Shown: positions 25,604 to 34,066, counted from the first letter of the stretch. The stretch: 64,000 bases of DNA from Saccharothrix espanaensis DSM 44229 (GCF_000328705.1 NC_019673.1:5642001-5706000), one strand, 5' to 3'. Notes: generated by a model not told the origin, from the sequence alone. A program made the numbers and translations.

Positions 25604-25640
25604 GGTGCCTGCGATCCGTGAGCCACGGATCGCAGGCACC
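25604..25640. terminator. Bidirectional terminator hairpin
   Basis: A perfect 17-bp stem (GGTGCCTGCGATCCGTG and complement) with a 3-base loop lies between the convergent FAD-Rieske gene and the small gene at 25647-25877. It is the longest perfect hairpin I found in the window. Confidence 0.8.
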
Positions 25641-25646
25641 GGGAGG

Positions 25647-25877
25647 TCACGCGCCCAGGCGCTGCGCGAGGAGGGCCTTGCCCTGCTCGGCTCCCTTGCG
25701 GCTCTCGCCCTGGGCGCGGCGGAAGAAGTCCGCCAGCTCCGCGTCACCCGCGCGCTCGGCGTCCGACACGTAGGTTTCCAGCCGCAACGCGTTGCTCAGG
25801 CACGCCTCGACGAACCAGATGATGTTGTAGTCCTTGTCCTGCGTTCCGGTGATGTGGCCGGACTCGCTGATCGACAT
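25647..25877 (-). CDS. Small helical protein of unknown function
   Basis: The 76-residue acidic/amphipathic product contains KDYNIIWFVEACLSNALRLE and ADFFRRAQGESRKGAEQGK, consistent with two or three helices. The ATG follows an excellent GAGGAGG. No family is recognised with confidence; the length, polarity and repeated helices resemble small stress-induced proteins of actinomycetes. There is no SigB-type hexamer upstream, although the neighbours on both sides have one. Confidence 0.7.
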   Translation of the reverse strand: MSISESGHITGTQDKDYNIIWFVEACLSNALRLETYVSDAERAGDAELADFFRRAQGESRKGAEQGKALLAQRLGA

Positions 25878-25980
25878 CGTTCCTCCTCTGTCGTTCGGCT
25901 GGCACACCAGGTGTTCCCGCCACGCGGAGTTCGACACCCCTGGGGGTCGGAGCCCGCGGCCGGCTCCACCGGAACGGCGG

Positions 25981-26985
25981 TCACGGCCTGAGCGCGGGGC
26001 TGGCGGGCTCACCCTCCCGGCGTGCCATGCCGTCCACCAGATCGCTCAGGACCCGACGGGCTTCATGGCGCGGCACCCAACCGAGTTCATCGCGTGCACG
26101 TGACGTGTCCAGCACCGGTGTGGCGAGCGCGAGGTCCACCCAACCGGGTGAAGTTGGTTGCAGGCGCAACCGCCAGGTGAGCGACGCCAGTCCGCGCAGA
26201 ACGGACGGGGGAAGCGGAACGTGCCTGGTGCGCAGGACTTCCGCGAGCACCTGCGGCGTGACGACCGGATCGGCGGCCAGGTTGAGCGCGCCCGACAGCC
26301 TGCGCCGCAGCACCAGCGCCAGCGCGTCGGCCACGTCGTCGGCGTGCACGAACTGGAGCACCAGCTGCTTCGGCAGCGGCAGCAGCGGCAACGTGACCCG
26401 GAACAGCGCCGACGGGACCAGCGGGCCCAGGAAGTATCGCTTGATCTCCGCGGCGGCGTCGGGTTGCAGGATCAGCGCCGGCCGCAGGCGGGAGACCGTC
26501 AGCCCGGCGTCCTCCCGCTCGACCCGGTCGAGCCGCCGCTCCACGTCGGCCTTGTGCACGCTGTAGAGCGAACTCGACACCCCGCAGGTGGGCCAGTGCT
26601 CGTCCACGGTCCGGCTCTTGACCGCCGGGGAGTACGCGCCGACCGACGACAGGTGGACGAGGTGCGGCACCCCGGCTTCGCGGACCGCGGCGAACACGCG
26701 TTCGCTACCCGCCACGTTGGTCCGGTACAGCGTGTCCGCGTCGTGGGCAGGCTGGATCCGCCACGCCAGGTGCACCACCGCGTCCGCGCCTCGGAAGACG
26801 TCCGTCAGGGGCTCTTCCGCGCCGTCGCGGGAGAGGTCCACCGGGGTCCACTCGACGTCGTACGGCGGCACGGGTGCGGGCGGGCGGCGCGAGATCCCGT
26901 GCACTTGGACATCCGGTTCGGAAGCGAGCCTGCGCAGCAGAGCGGTGCCCACGTTGCCGGTCGCTCCGGTCACGACGATCCTCAT
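25981..26985 (-). CDS. NAD-dependent epimerase/dehydratase family protein
   Basis: The 334-residue extended SDR has IVVTGATGNVGTALLRRLA for NAD(P), DAVVHLAWRIQPAHD, and HLSSVGAYSP followed by SSLYSVHKADVERRLD containing the YxxxK pair. The C-terminal half is hydrophobic and poorly conserved. Members act on sugar nucleotides or as atypical reductases; nothing here fixes the substrate. The gene starts with ATG 26985 and a SigB-type -10 ends 9 nt upstream, predicting a leaderless transcript. Confidence 0.85.
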   Translation of the reverse strand: MRIVVTGATGNVGTALLRRLASEPDVQVHGISRRPPAPVPPYDVEWTPVDLSRDGAEEPLTDVFRGADAVVHLAWRIQPAHDADTLYRTNVAGSERVFAAVREAGVPHLVHLSSVGAYSPAVKSRTVDEHWPTCGVSSSLYSVHKADVERRLDRVEREDAGLTVSRLRPALILQPDAAAEIKRYFLGPLVPSALFRVTLPLLPLPKQLVLQFVHADDVADALALVLRRRLSGALNLAADPVVTPQVLAEVLRTRHVPLPPSVLRGLASLTWRLRLQPTSPGWVDLALATPVLDTSRARDELGWVPRHEARRVLSDLVDGMARREGEPASPALRP

Positions 26986-26994
26986 GCGGATCGG

Positions 26995-27019
26995 CTACCC
27001 GCCCTCCGCCCCGGCAACC
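26995..27019 (-). promoter_or_regulatory. SigB/SigF-type leaderless promoter of the epimerase-like gene
   Basis: Minus strand: GGTT, 15 bases, GGGTAG; hexamer ends 9 nt before ATG 26985 and no Shine-Dalgarno is present. Confidence 0.5.
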
Positions 27020-27052
27020 TCACCAGAGCGCGCCGGCCCCAGGAGCCGGCCC

Positions 27053-27304
27053 TCAGAAGCTGGTCAGCCACCCCATCAACTGGGCGATGACGAACGCCAC
27101 CACCAGCAACGTCACCACGATGACCGCGGCGAGGGTGATGACCGGGGCCCGGCGGGACGGCATCGGCTGCGGGTGGGACAGACCCGAGGTCTGCCCCGAG
27201 TCGGGCGGGGTGTCGCCCGGCGCGACCCCACCTCCGGGTTCGAGACCCGGCGTGCGCGCCGGGTCCGGATCAGGCGGGGTGTCACGCGACTCGGTTGTGC
27301 CCAT
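27053..27304 (-). CDS. DUF6480 small membrane protein
   Basis: The 83-residue protein has a proline/glycine-rich N-terminal half with PPDPDPARTPGLEPGGGVAPGDTPP, the hallmark of DUF6480, then one membrane segment APVITLAAVIVVTLLVVAFVIAQLMGWL near the C-terminus. It is probably a tail-anchored protein with the proline-rich part in the cytoplasm. The function of the family is unknown. ATG 27304 fits a leaderless SigB-type promoter; a longer frame to 27340 would run into the promoter. Confidence 0.8.
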   Translation of the reverse strand: MGTTESRDTPPDPDPARTPGLEPGGGVAPGDTPPDSGQTSGLSHPQPMPSRRAPVITLAAVIVVTLLVVAFVIAQLMGWLTSF

Positions 27305-27313
27305 GGGTCTCGA

Positions 27314-27338
27314 ATACCCCGTACGGGCCATCGAACAC
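27314..27338 (-). promoter_or_regulatory. SigB/SigF-type leaderless promoter of the DUF6480 gene
   Basis: Minus strand: GTGT, 15 bases, GGGTAT. The hexamer ends 9 nt before ATG 27304. Confidence 0.55.
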
Positions 27339-27343
27339 ACGGT

Positions 27344-28168
27344 TCAAGGATGCCGCCACGTGTTGTCGGAGACCTCTCGGCTGGCCTGCGGTCCCATCAG
27401 GACCATGCCGCCGTCGACCACGAACGACGCGCCGGTCACGTACCCGGCCGCAGGGGTGGCGAGGAAGGCCACGACAGCGGCGACCTCCCGTGCGTGACCC
27501 GGCCGCCCCAACGGCACGCCGGGACGCGGCTGCGTGCGCGGGTCCACGTCCTCCTGGCCGGTCATCGGCGTGGAGATCTCGCCGGGGGCCACGGAGTTCA
27601 CGGTGATGTCGTGCTCGGCGAGTTCCAGCGCGAGCACCTTCGTCAGTCCCCCAAGGCCGGCTTTCGCCGCGCAGTACGGAGCCGAACCGACCAGCGGCAG
27701 GTGCTCGTGCACCGAGGTGATGTTGATGATCCGGCCGCCGCGACCGGCCGCGATCATCCGCTTGGCCGCCTTCTGGCAGCACAGGAACGCCCCGTCGAGG
27801 TCCACCGACAGCACGCCGCGCCACGTGTCGAACGACATGTCCAGGGCCGGCTCCGCCGAGCCGGTGCCCGCGCAGTTGACCAGCACGTCGACACCTCCCA
27901 GCTCGTCGGCGAGTTCGTCCACGACGGACGCGGACCCGGGCAGGTCGGTCAGGTCGAGGCGGCGCACCGCGGCGCGCGCCCCCGCGTCCCGGACCTCCCG
28001 CGCGGTGCGCTCGGCACCCTCCGCGTCCTCGTGGTAGGTGATCCCGACGTCCACTCCCCCGCCGGCGAACGCGACGGCGACGGCCTTGCCGATACCGGAG
28101 TCGGATCCGGTGACGATCGCGCACTGGGGGGCTCCCGCGCGCTCATGGGGCAACGGTGCTGTGGTCAT
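27344..28168 (-). CDS. SDR oxidoreductase (glucose-dehydrogenase-like)
   Basis: The 274-residue classical SDR has CAIVTGSDSGIGKAVAVAFAGGGVDVGITY, VLVNCAGTGSAEPALDM, NITSVHEHLPLVGSAPYCAAKAG with the Ser, Tyr and Lys, and NSVAPGEISTPM. The C-terminus GYVTGASFVVDGGMVLMGP is typical of glucose 1-dehydrogenase relatives. It could reduce or oxidise a sugar or polyol during osmotic stress, but the substrate is not determined. It has its own leaderless SigB-type promoter. Confidence 0.88.
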   Translation of the reverse strand: MTTAPLPHERAGAPQCAIVTGSDSGIGKAVAVAFAGGGVDVGITYHEDAEGAERTAREVRDAGARAAVRRLDLTDLPGSASVVDELADELGGVDVLVNCAGTGSAEPALDMSFDTWRGVLSVDLDGAFLCCQKAAKRMIAAGRGGRIINITSVHEHLPLVGSAPYCAAKAGLGGLTKVLALELAEHDITVNSVAPGEISTPMTGQEDVDPRTQPRPGVPLGRPGHAREVAAVVAFLATPAAGYVTGASFVVDGGMVLMGPQASREVSDNTWRHP

Positions 28169-28176
28169 GCCGTCGA

Positions 28177-28201
28177 GTACCCGGGACGTCGCCGGCCATC
28201 C
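28177..28201 (-). promoter_or_regulatory. SigB/SigF-type leaderless promoter of the SDR at 27344-28168
   Basis: Minus strand: GGAT, 15 bases, GGGTAC; hexamer ends 8 nt before ATG 28168. Confidence 0.5.
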
Positions 28202-28249
28202 CGGGCGTCCGACCCGCCGCCGCCCGATTCACCCGACGGGGACTGTGGG

Positions 28250-29038
28250 TCACCCCTCCCGGCGGTGTTGCGGCCCGGCGCGCGGCAGCAGCGGCCGGAC
28301 GATCGCGGCCAGCTCCTCCGGTGCCGAGTAGTTCAGCGTGTGACCCGCGCCCGGCACCTCGACGTAACGGCCGTCCGGCAGCAGCGCCACCACCTCCCGC
28401 GCCCACGGCCCCGGCGCGACGGGGTCGCGGCTGCCCCGGACCACGAGGGCCGGCGTGCGCACGTGGTGCAGCTTCTGCTCCACGGGGTCGGCCAACAGGT
28501 ACCGGAACGTGGTGATGATCCGCCGCGGCCCGGCCTCGAAGTAGTCCTTGACCAGCACCAGTCCCAGCGTCGGGCGTTCGCGCGGGGCGCCGGCGAGCAG
28601 TCGTCCGATCTGGCGCAGCGGTGAGCGGGCGTGCCGGTCCATCGTGGGGCCGTTGAGCACCACCGGGCCGAGCAGGTCGGGAGAGTGCACCGCCAGGTCG
28701 ACGACGACCTGGCAGCCGGCGGAGTTGGCGACCAGCGGCACCCCGTCGCGTCCCGTCGCCCGCAACCAGTGGGCCAGGGCGAGTGACAGGCCGCGCACGT
28801 CGAGCGCGGTGCGGGGGCCGGGCGTGCGACCGAAGCCCGGCAGGTCGACGGCCACCACCCGCGCGGCGGGTGCCAGCCGTCGTGCGAAGGGCAGGAAGTA
28901 GCGGTGCGAGCAGCCCAGTCCGGGCACGCACACCACGTCCGGCGCGTCGGCGGGGCCCAGGACCGAGGCGTGCACCCGCGTTCCCGCCACCTCGGTGAAC
29001 TCCGCCGCCGGCCGGCCGGTCACCGCCGCCACCGCCAC
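28250..29038 (-). CDS. Alpha/beta hydrolase
   Basis: The 262-residue protein shows the alpha/beta hydrolase fold: VVCVPGLGCSHRYFLPFARRL, VVAVDLPGFGRTPGP, the nucleophile elbow PLVANSAGCQVVVDLAV (A-x-S-x-G instead of G-x-S-x-G), a lid, ALVVRGSRDPVAPGPWA with the acid, and PGAGHTLNYSAPEELA with the catalytic His. The start is a run of GTG codons near 29038 and is uncertain by several residues. It is divergent from another alpha/beta hydrolase at 29227. Substrate unknown. Confidence 0.85.
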   Translation of the reverse strand: MAVAAVTGRPAAEFTEVAGTRVHASVLGPADAPDVVCVPGLGCSHRYFLPFARRLAPAARVVAVDLPGFGRTPGPRTALDVRGLSLALAHWLRATGRDGVPLVANSAGCQVVVDLAVHSPDLLGPVVLNGPTMDRHARSPLRQIGRLLAGAPRERPTLGLVLVKDYFEAGPRRIITTFRYLLADPVEQKLHHVRTPALVVRGSRDPVAPGPWAREVVALLPDGRYVEVPGAGHTLNYSAPEELAAIVRPLLPRAGPQHRREG

Positions 29039-29158
29039 GACGTCGGGAGCGGGCCGGGCGGGCCTGCCGATCGTGCGGGCCGGTTGTGCATGCCGAGGGC
29101 GTACCCGTCCCGCCGAGTGCCAACCGTCCCGATCACCGCGGCGAGCGGGGCACCGCCT

Positions 29159-29183
29159 GTTTGTCCGGTTCCCGCACGGGTAT
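29159..29183 (+). promoter_or_regulatory. SigB/SigF-type promoter of the hydrolase/unknown-protein operon
   Basis: GTTT, 15 bases, GGGTAT, one of the closest matches to the SigB/SigF consensus in the window. The hexamer ends 43 nt before ATG 29227. Confidence 0.6.
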
Positions 29184-29226
29184 TCGAACGGTGCGGAGCT
29201 TGTCCGATCAGCCCGAAGGGTCGGCT

Positions 29227-29994
29227 ATGACGGCACCCGAACTGCCCGATGAGTACCTCGTGCGGTTCACCGGCACCACGCAGGGTCGGCTCCGCAGCCG
29301 GGTGCTGGGTCGACGGCAGACCGCGCCGCCCGTCGTCGCCGTGATGGGCTTGGCCGTGTCGACCTACCAGTTGCCCGCCCTGGCCGCGCTGTCGTGGACC
29401 GAAGCGCACCTGGTCGACCTGCCCGGCTTCGCGGGCAGCGACGACACCCCGCACCGGCCGGACGTGACCCGCCACGCCGAGGCGGTGTGCGAGTGGCTGG
29501 ACGCCGCCCGCCTGCCGCCGGTCGTCCTCGTCGGGCACTCCAGCGGCACGCAGGTCGCCGCGCGGGACGCCGCCGCCCGGCCGGACCGGGTCCGCGCCGT
29601 CGTGCTGGCCAGTCCCGCCGTCGACCCGAAGGCCCGCAGCGTTCCGCGAGCGCTCTACCACTGGTGGCGCGACCTCCGGGCGCCGATGCCGGGCTTGGCC
29701 GCGGTGCACCGGCCCGAGTGGCGGCGCGCCGGCGTCCGGCGGATCGTCCAGCTGGTCCGCGCGCACCTGCGGGACCGCCTGGAGGACGTCGTCCCGGACC
29801 TCGCCTGCCCGGTCCTGGTGCTGCACGCCCGCGACGACCGGCTGTGCACCGCGCGGTGGGCACGCCGGCTCGCCGACCTGACCCCCGACGGGCGGCTGGT
29901 GACCGTGCCGGGCCCGCACACGTTCCTGTGGACGGCCCCGGCCGCGTGGAGCGGACCGATCCGGGAACTCTGCGAGACGGGAGCACGACCGTGA
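29227..29994 (+). CDS. Alpha/beta hydrolase, first gene of a two-gene operon
   Basis: The 255-residue protein has VVAVMGLAVSTYQLPAL, HLVDLPGFAGSDDTP, the canonical nucleophile elbow VVLVGHSSGTQVAARDAA, PVLVLHARDDRLCTARWA with the acid and VPGPHTFLWTAP with the His. The catalytic triad is complete. It resembles lactonase/haloalkane-dehalogenase-type hydrolases only in general fold. It is translationally coupled (GTGA) to an unrecognised 462-residue protein, suggesting a joint pathway. Confidence 0.85.
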   Translation: MTAPELPDEYLVRFTGTTQGRLRSRVLGRRQTAPPVVAVMGLAVSTYQLPALAALSWTEAHLVDLPGFAGSDDTPHRPDVTRHAEAVCEWLDAARLPPVVLVGHSSGTQVAARDAAARPDRVRAVVLASPAVDPKARSVPRALYHWWRDLRAPMPGLAAVHRPEWRRAGVRRIVQLVRAHLRDRLEDVVPDLACPVLVLHARDDRLCTARWARRLADLTPDGRLVTVPGPHTFLWTAPAAWSGPIRELCETGARP

Positions 29995-31379
29995 AGCCAC
30001 AGCGGGCCGTCGCGTCCTTCGACTCGGCCTCCGCCTTCCTGCGGGTGCTGGCCGGCCACCTGCACGGCAGATCCAGCCCGGTGCTGGGACTGGGCCCCGC
30101 CGCCCGTGCGGCCGGACGGGTGCTGCCCCTGGTCAACCGCCTGCCGGTGGCCGTCCGGGAAGCGCTCTACACCTGGTCGGGCTGGTCGGAGGCCGTCCGC
30201 GAAGGGCGGCTGCACGACGTGGACAGCGATGAGATCGCGCGCTGGGCGGCCGGGCACTACCCGCGCCGCCGCTACCCCGCCGTGGTCATCGGCTCGTCGT
30301 CCGGCGCGCTGGTGCACCTCGCCGCCCTGGCGGGCGTGCCCTGGCTGCCGCAGACGTTCCTGGTGCCGGTCCGCCGGCACGGCATCCACCCCGACCGGCC
30401 GCGCGAGGCGATGACGGCACTGGCCGACGCGCGCGCCGCCTTCCTGGGCGCGAACCCGCACGTGGCCGTGCACCACATGCACGACGCGAACCAGGACCGG
30501 CTGATGATCCGCCACATGGCGTACTTCAGGTTCAAGTACCGGCGACTGCCCGCCGCCTACGCCGACTTCCTGGACCGCCACCTGGAACCGGGCGGCACGG
30601 TGCTCATCTCCGACTGCGCGGAGAGCCGCCCCACGACCTCCACGGGGCCGCGGCAGTTCTTCCAGCACGGCGCGGTGGGCGGTGCCACCGAGGAGGAGTA
30701 CGCGCGAGGCGGGCCGCGCGTCGCCGAGTTCCTGGCCGGGTACGGCTCTCCGGTCCGCGCCTGGGACAGCCCGGACCCCGACTCGCAGAGCCCGGAGGCC
30801 GAGTGGGGCTTCGACCCCGCGCTGGTCCCCGACCTGGCCCGGCTGTGCGCGCAACGGGGCTGGACGCTGGAGCGGCTCGGTTTCCCCAGCGCCCAGGCGT
30901 TGAGCGAACCGGTCGCGGAGGCCCACCGCGCCTGGTACACCGAGCAGGGCGTGACCGCGAACCGGCTGCTGGTGAGCAGCTTCGCGCTGATCGACGCGCA
31001 CCTGCCGTTGACCCTGGGGTTCGTCCCGTACTGGACGGTGTTCTCCACGCTGCCCGCGCGAGACGCGCTCGACGACTACCTCCGCCGCGCGGCGGCGTAC
31101 GACGAGATCCGGCTCGGTGTCTTCTCGCACGGCACCCGGTCGATCGGGTTGGCCACCCCCGCCGACTGGGACCTCGTCCTGAGCCGCGCGCGGCACGGTG
31201 CCTGCTGCGGGGTCGACCGGGCCGCGTTCCCGCTGGACTTCGCCGCCAACGCCCGGTTCCACGAGCAGGCGGCCAAGCTCCCACCGGCCGCGAACCGACC
31301 CGGGCCGGCACCGTGGACGTGGGTGCGGGACCGGCTGGGCGGTCACATCGAACCGGTGGGGTCGGTGGGCAGCCGCTGA
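29991..31379 (+). CDS. Unrecognised 462-residue protein coupled to a hydrolase
   Basis: I do not recognise this family. The protein is soluble, without signal or membrane segments. Notable stretches are YPAVVIGSSSGALVHLAALAG, a glycine/serine-rich turn like a nucleotide- or ester-binding loop; HHMHDANQDRLMIRHMAYFRFKYRRLP, rich in His, Asn and Arg; FLDRHLEPGGTVLISDCAES, reminiscent of the end of a methyltransferase-like sheet; and TLGFVPYWTVFSTLP. GTG 29991 overlaps the hydrolase stop by four bases. The pair shares a close SigB-type promoter. Confidence 0.8.
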   Translation: MKPQRAVASFDSASAFLRVLAGHLHGRSSPVLGLGPAARAAGRVLPLVNRLPVAVREALYTWSGWSEAVREGRLHDVDSDEIARWAAGHYPRRRYPAVVIGSSSGALVHLAALAGVPWLPQTFLVPVRRHGIHPDRPREAMTALADARAAFLGANPHVAVHHMHDANQDRLMIRHMAYFRFKYRRLPAAYADFLDRHLEPGGTVLISDCAESRPTTSTGPRQFFQHGAVGGATEEEYARGGPRVAEFLAGYGSPVRAWDSPDPDSQSPEAEWGFDPALVPDLARLCAQRGWTLERLGFPSAQALSEPVAEAHRAWYTEQGVTANRLLVSSFALIDAHLPLTLGFVPYWTVFSTLPARDALDDYLRRAAAYDEIRLGVFSHGTRSIGLATPADWDLVLSRARHGACCGVDRAAFPLDFAANARFHEQAAKLPPAANRPGPAPWTWVRDRLGGHIEPVGSVGSR

Positions 31380-31393
31380 CGGTCAGGCGGTGC

Positions 31394-32410
31394 TCAGGAG
31401 CCCGCCCGGTCGAGCCCGCAGTGGACGGCCGAGGCGTACACCTCGGCGATGCCGCCCGCCACCCGCTCGATGCCGTACCGGGCCGACACCCGGTCCGTCC
31501 CGGCGATGGCGTAGGCCTCGCGGCGGGCGGTGTCGACCAGCAGCCCGTTCAGCAGGCGGCTCAGCCCGCCGGTCCCGCGCTGGCTGGGGATCATGCCGGT
31601 GACGTGGTTCACGACCACGTCGGCCATGCCCTCGGTGGTCATGGTGGAGACCACGGCGACCCCGCAGGCCATCGCCTGCATCGCCAGCACCGACGGTCGC
31701 TCGCACCACGGCCCGCACACGACGATGTCGGCCGAGCGGAACAACGCCGGCAGGTCGTCGTCGGCGGCGGCCAGGCGCACCACGCGGTCTGCCACGCCCA
31801 GCTCCTCGGCGAGGTCGTCCACCGCGGGCGTGCCGTCCAGCACCAGCAGTTCGGCCTCCGGCAGCGCGCGCAGAGCAGTGACGAGCTCGTGCGGCAGCCC
31901 GTCCGGCGCGGCGGTGACGATCCGGTGCGTCGACCCGCGCAGCGCACTCGGCCCTTCCGGCGCGAAGCGGCGGCGGTCCACGCCGTAGGGGACGACCGAG
32001 ACCTTGGACCGCTCGACCCCCAGGCGCAGCAACGCGGGCAGTTCGTCGCCCGACGTCGCCACCACCCGCACGGCGCTGCGGCAGACGGCGCGTTCCACGT
32101 TGACCCGCTCGACGGGTCCCCGGCCGGCGTCGTGGAAGGTGTGCACGACCGGGATGCCCAGCGGCCGCGCGGCGAACAACGCCGCCAGACCGGCGGTCCA
32201 GCTGTGGGTGTGCACGACCTCCGGGGAACTGTCCGACCACTGTTCCCGCAAGGTCGTGACGAAAGACTGCAACCGCTGCCCCGGGCCCTTGTCGTCGGCC
32301 GCGATCCGCGCGCTGTGCACTACGACCTCATGACCTTCACCCGAAAGCGCACTGGACAAATCGACAACGGGAATGTCCGATTCGACCGAGGTGACCATCG
32401 CGATCCGCAT
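31394..32410 (-). CDS. GT4-type glycosyltransferase with altered active site
   Basis: The 338-residue protein aligns by eye with the GT4 at 13817-15031: RIAMVTSVESDIPV, VVHTHSWTAGLAALFAARPLG, VVHTFHDAG, VVPYGVDRRRFAPEG and ADIVVCGPWCERPSVLAMQAMACGVAVV. But the EX7E motif is EX7Q (E237, Q245), the donor-binding GRLxxRKG segment is replaced by TAAPDGLPHELV, and the N-terminal AGGQ loop is DLSS. It is about 65 residues shorter. It may have lost transferase activity or use another donor. ATG 32410 has GGGAAAGG before it. Confidence 0.8.
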   Translation of the reverse strand: MRIAMVTSVESDIPVVDLSSALSGEGHEVVVHSARIAADDKGPGQRLQSFVTTLREQWSDSSPEVVHTHSWTAGLAALFAARPLGIPVVHTFHDAGRGPVERVNVERAVCRSAVRVVATSGDELPALLRLGVERSKVSVVPYGVDRRRFAPEGPSALRGSTHRIVTAAPDGLPHELVTALRALPEAELLVLDGTPAVDDLAEELGVADRVVRLAAADDDLPALFRSADIVVCGPWCERPSVLAMQAMACGVAVVSTMTTEGMADVVVNHVTGMIPSQRGTGGLSRLLNGLLVDTARREAYAIAGTDRVSARYGIERVAGGIAEVYASAVHCGLDRAGS

Positions 32411-32568
32411 ACGCGTACCTTTCCCATGGACAGCGAAAAAGGCAGCGGCTACTGGCTGAACCGTGCGACTTCACCGTACCGCCCCGCGATCGACGCGCAA
32501 CTCGGCCGGCGGTGGTGACGCACACAGTCGGCCCTTCGTGGGCGAACCCGTCTTCCTCCCCCGGCCCG

Positions 32569-33327
32569 TTACCCGACCCGTTCGACCACCGCGTGCGGGT
32601 CCAGCGAACCGTCGGTCAACGCCCGCGCCACCTCCGACACCGGCACACCCGTCCGCACGCTGTAACGCTCCAGAACCGCCCGCGCGTCCTCCGGCCCGCC
32701 CGACGACACCGCCAGCAGCACCCCCACCGCCTGACTCACCCCCGCCCGGTCGTGCAACGCCGCCACCGTCCGCTCCGCCAACCGCTCCACCCGACGCGGC
32801 CCACGCTCCTGGCTCAACCCCAACACCGCCAGATCCGCCAACCCCTGACCCCGCCGCACCACCCGCTCCGACAACCTCGTCGGCACCGTGTAGAGCAGAT
32901 TCACCCCACCCACCGCCCGACCCAACAACCGCATCGGAAACGCGTAGACCGCCCGGTAACCCTCCCGCAGAGCAGCCTCCGCGAACTCCGGCCACCGCCC
33001 CCGCGCCCCGTCCAGATCCCCCACCGCGACCACCGCGTCCTCGGCGATACCGTCCAGACACGGACCCTGACGCAACTGGGCCTGCAACAACTCCACGAAC
33101 CGGGCCCGCTCGTCCGACGCCGCCGCGACCTCCACACCACCACGCGGATCCACCACCAGCACCCCGACCGCGTCCGCCCCCAACACGGCCGCACACGCCC
33201 CCACCACCGCACGCAGGACCGTCAACCCGTCATGACGAGCCGTCAACAAAGCCGTGATCCCCACGACATGGTCATCGAAATCCCGCGACGGCACACTCAC
33301 CCGGCCAGCATAAGGCCGACCGATCAC
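32569..33327 (-). CDS. GAF-ANTAR regulator (second of a tandem pair)
   Basis: The 252-residue protein has a GAF domain (residues about 10-165: VGITALLTARHDGLTVLRAVV, GVLVVDPRGGVEVAAASDERA, GPCLDGIAEDAVVAVGDL) and an ANTAR domain at about 175-240 (LAERTVAALHDRAGVSQAVGVLLAVSSGGPEDARAVL). It begins 25 bases after the stop of the other GAF-ANTAR gene, so both are in one operon. The coding strand is strikingly G-rich compared with neighbours (the opposite strand is C-rich), giving a local strand asymmetry. It likely acts as an RNA-binding antiterminator; the signal is unknown. Confidence 0.87.
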   Translation of the reverse strand: MIGRPYAGRVSVPSRDFDDHVVGITALLTARHDGLTVLRAVVGACAAVLGADAVGVLVVDPRGGVEVAAASDERARFVELLQAQLRQGPCLDGIAEDAVVAVGDLDGARGRWPEFAEAALREGYRAVYAFPMRLLGRAVGGVNLLYTVPTRLSERVVRRGQGLADLAVLGLSQERGPRRVERLAERTVAALHDRAGVSQAVGVLLAVSSGGPEDARAVLERYSVRTGVPVSEVARALTDGSLDPHAVVERVG

Positions 33328-33352
33328 ACGGACCGCACAGCGCGATGGCGGC

Positions 33353-34066
33353 TCACTCCGCGGCCGAGTCCAGCCGCAGTTCCCGGCTGAGCACCTGCCG
33401 CGCCACCTCAGTCAACGGGAGCTGGTTGCTGTAGGCGTACGCACGCAGCCGCAGCAACGCGTCCTCCAGGTTGATCTGCAACAACGTCGCCAGCATCCCG
33501 ATCGCCATGTTCACGTCGTCATAGAACGACGACACGTCCTCGCGGGCCCACGACGCGACCGGCTTCTCGTCCTTGCTGTCGGTCAACAACGCGGTCGTCG
33601 CCAAGTCGGCGAGCGCGACCGCGTCACCGAACCCCTCCGCATCCAACGGACCGGCGCGATGCCGGTAGAGGGCGAAGGTCCCCACTTGGATCGCGCCGAC
33701 CCGCAACGGGAACGCGAACGCGGCACGAACGTCGGCGGTCGCGGCCTCGTGCACGAAGCCGGGCCAGCGTCCGGCCTCGGTGTTCAGATCACCGACCAGC
33801 ACCGCTTCTCCGTCGCGGAACGCCGACATCCCCGGGCCCTCGCCCACCGTGTACTGCAACTCCTCCAACGACGCCGCCCACGCGTCACTGGCTGCCGCCA
33901 ACTGCTGCGTCCGCCCCGCCGCGCGCACCGTGATCGCAGCGGCGTCCACGTCGATCCGCCCCAAGGCCACCGCGCACACCGCGCTCACCCAACCCGAAGC
34001 CGGCGGATGATCCTGGGCGTAGGTGGTGACCAGCCGCCACAGCTCCTCGTGGCGCCGACCATCCAC
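33353..34066 (-). CDS. GAF-ANTAR regulator (first of a tandem pair)
   Basis: The 237-residue protein has a GAF domain (WVSAVCAVALGRIDVDAAAITVR, EELQYTVGEGPGMSAFRDGEAVLVGDLN, VRAAFAFPLRVGAIQVGTFALYR) and a C-terminal ANTAR domain (VNMAIGMLATLLQINLEDALLRLRAYAYSNQ, LTEVARQVLS). I chose GTG 34066 because a strong GGAGGTGG lies 6-14 nt upstream; an in-frame start at 34138 would add an arginine/tryptophan-rich stretch without homology. The ANTAR helices are well kept. No terminator separates it from the next gene, which suggests the pair is cotranscribed. Confidence 0.85.
   Translation of the reverse strand: MDGRRHEELWRLVTTYAQDHPPASGWVSAVCAVALGRIDVDAAAITVRAAGRTQQLAAASDAWAASLEELQYTVGEGPGMSAFRDGEAVLVGDLNTEAGRWPGFVHEAATADVRAAFAFPLRVGAIQVGTFALYRHRAGPLDAEGFGDAVALADLATTALLTDSKDEKPVASWAREDVSSFYDDVNMAIGMLATLLQINLEDALLRLRAYAYSNQLPLTEVARQVLSRELRLDSAAE

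Noticed and set aside
23288..25747. A long minus-strand open frame
   Set aside because: Antisense to the permease, DUF4383 and FAD-Rieske genes; His/Val/Gln-rich shadow sequence.
32463..33257. A plus-strand frame encoding an extremely Pro-rich product
   Set aside because: It is the shadow of the G-rich GAF-ANTAR gene on the minus strand; no signal peptide or promoter.
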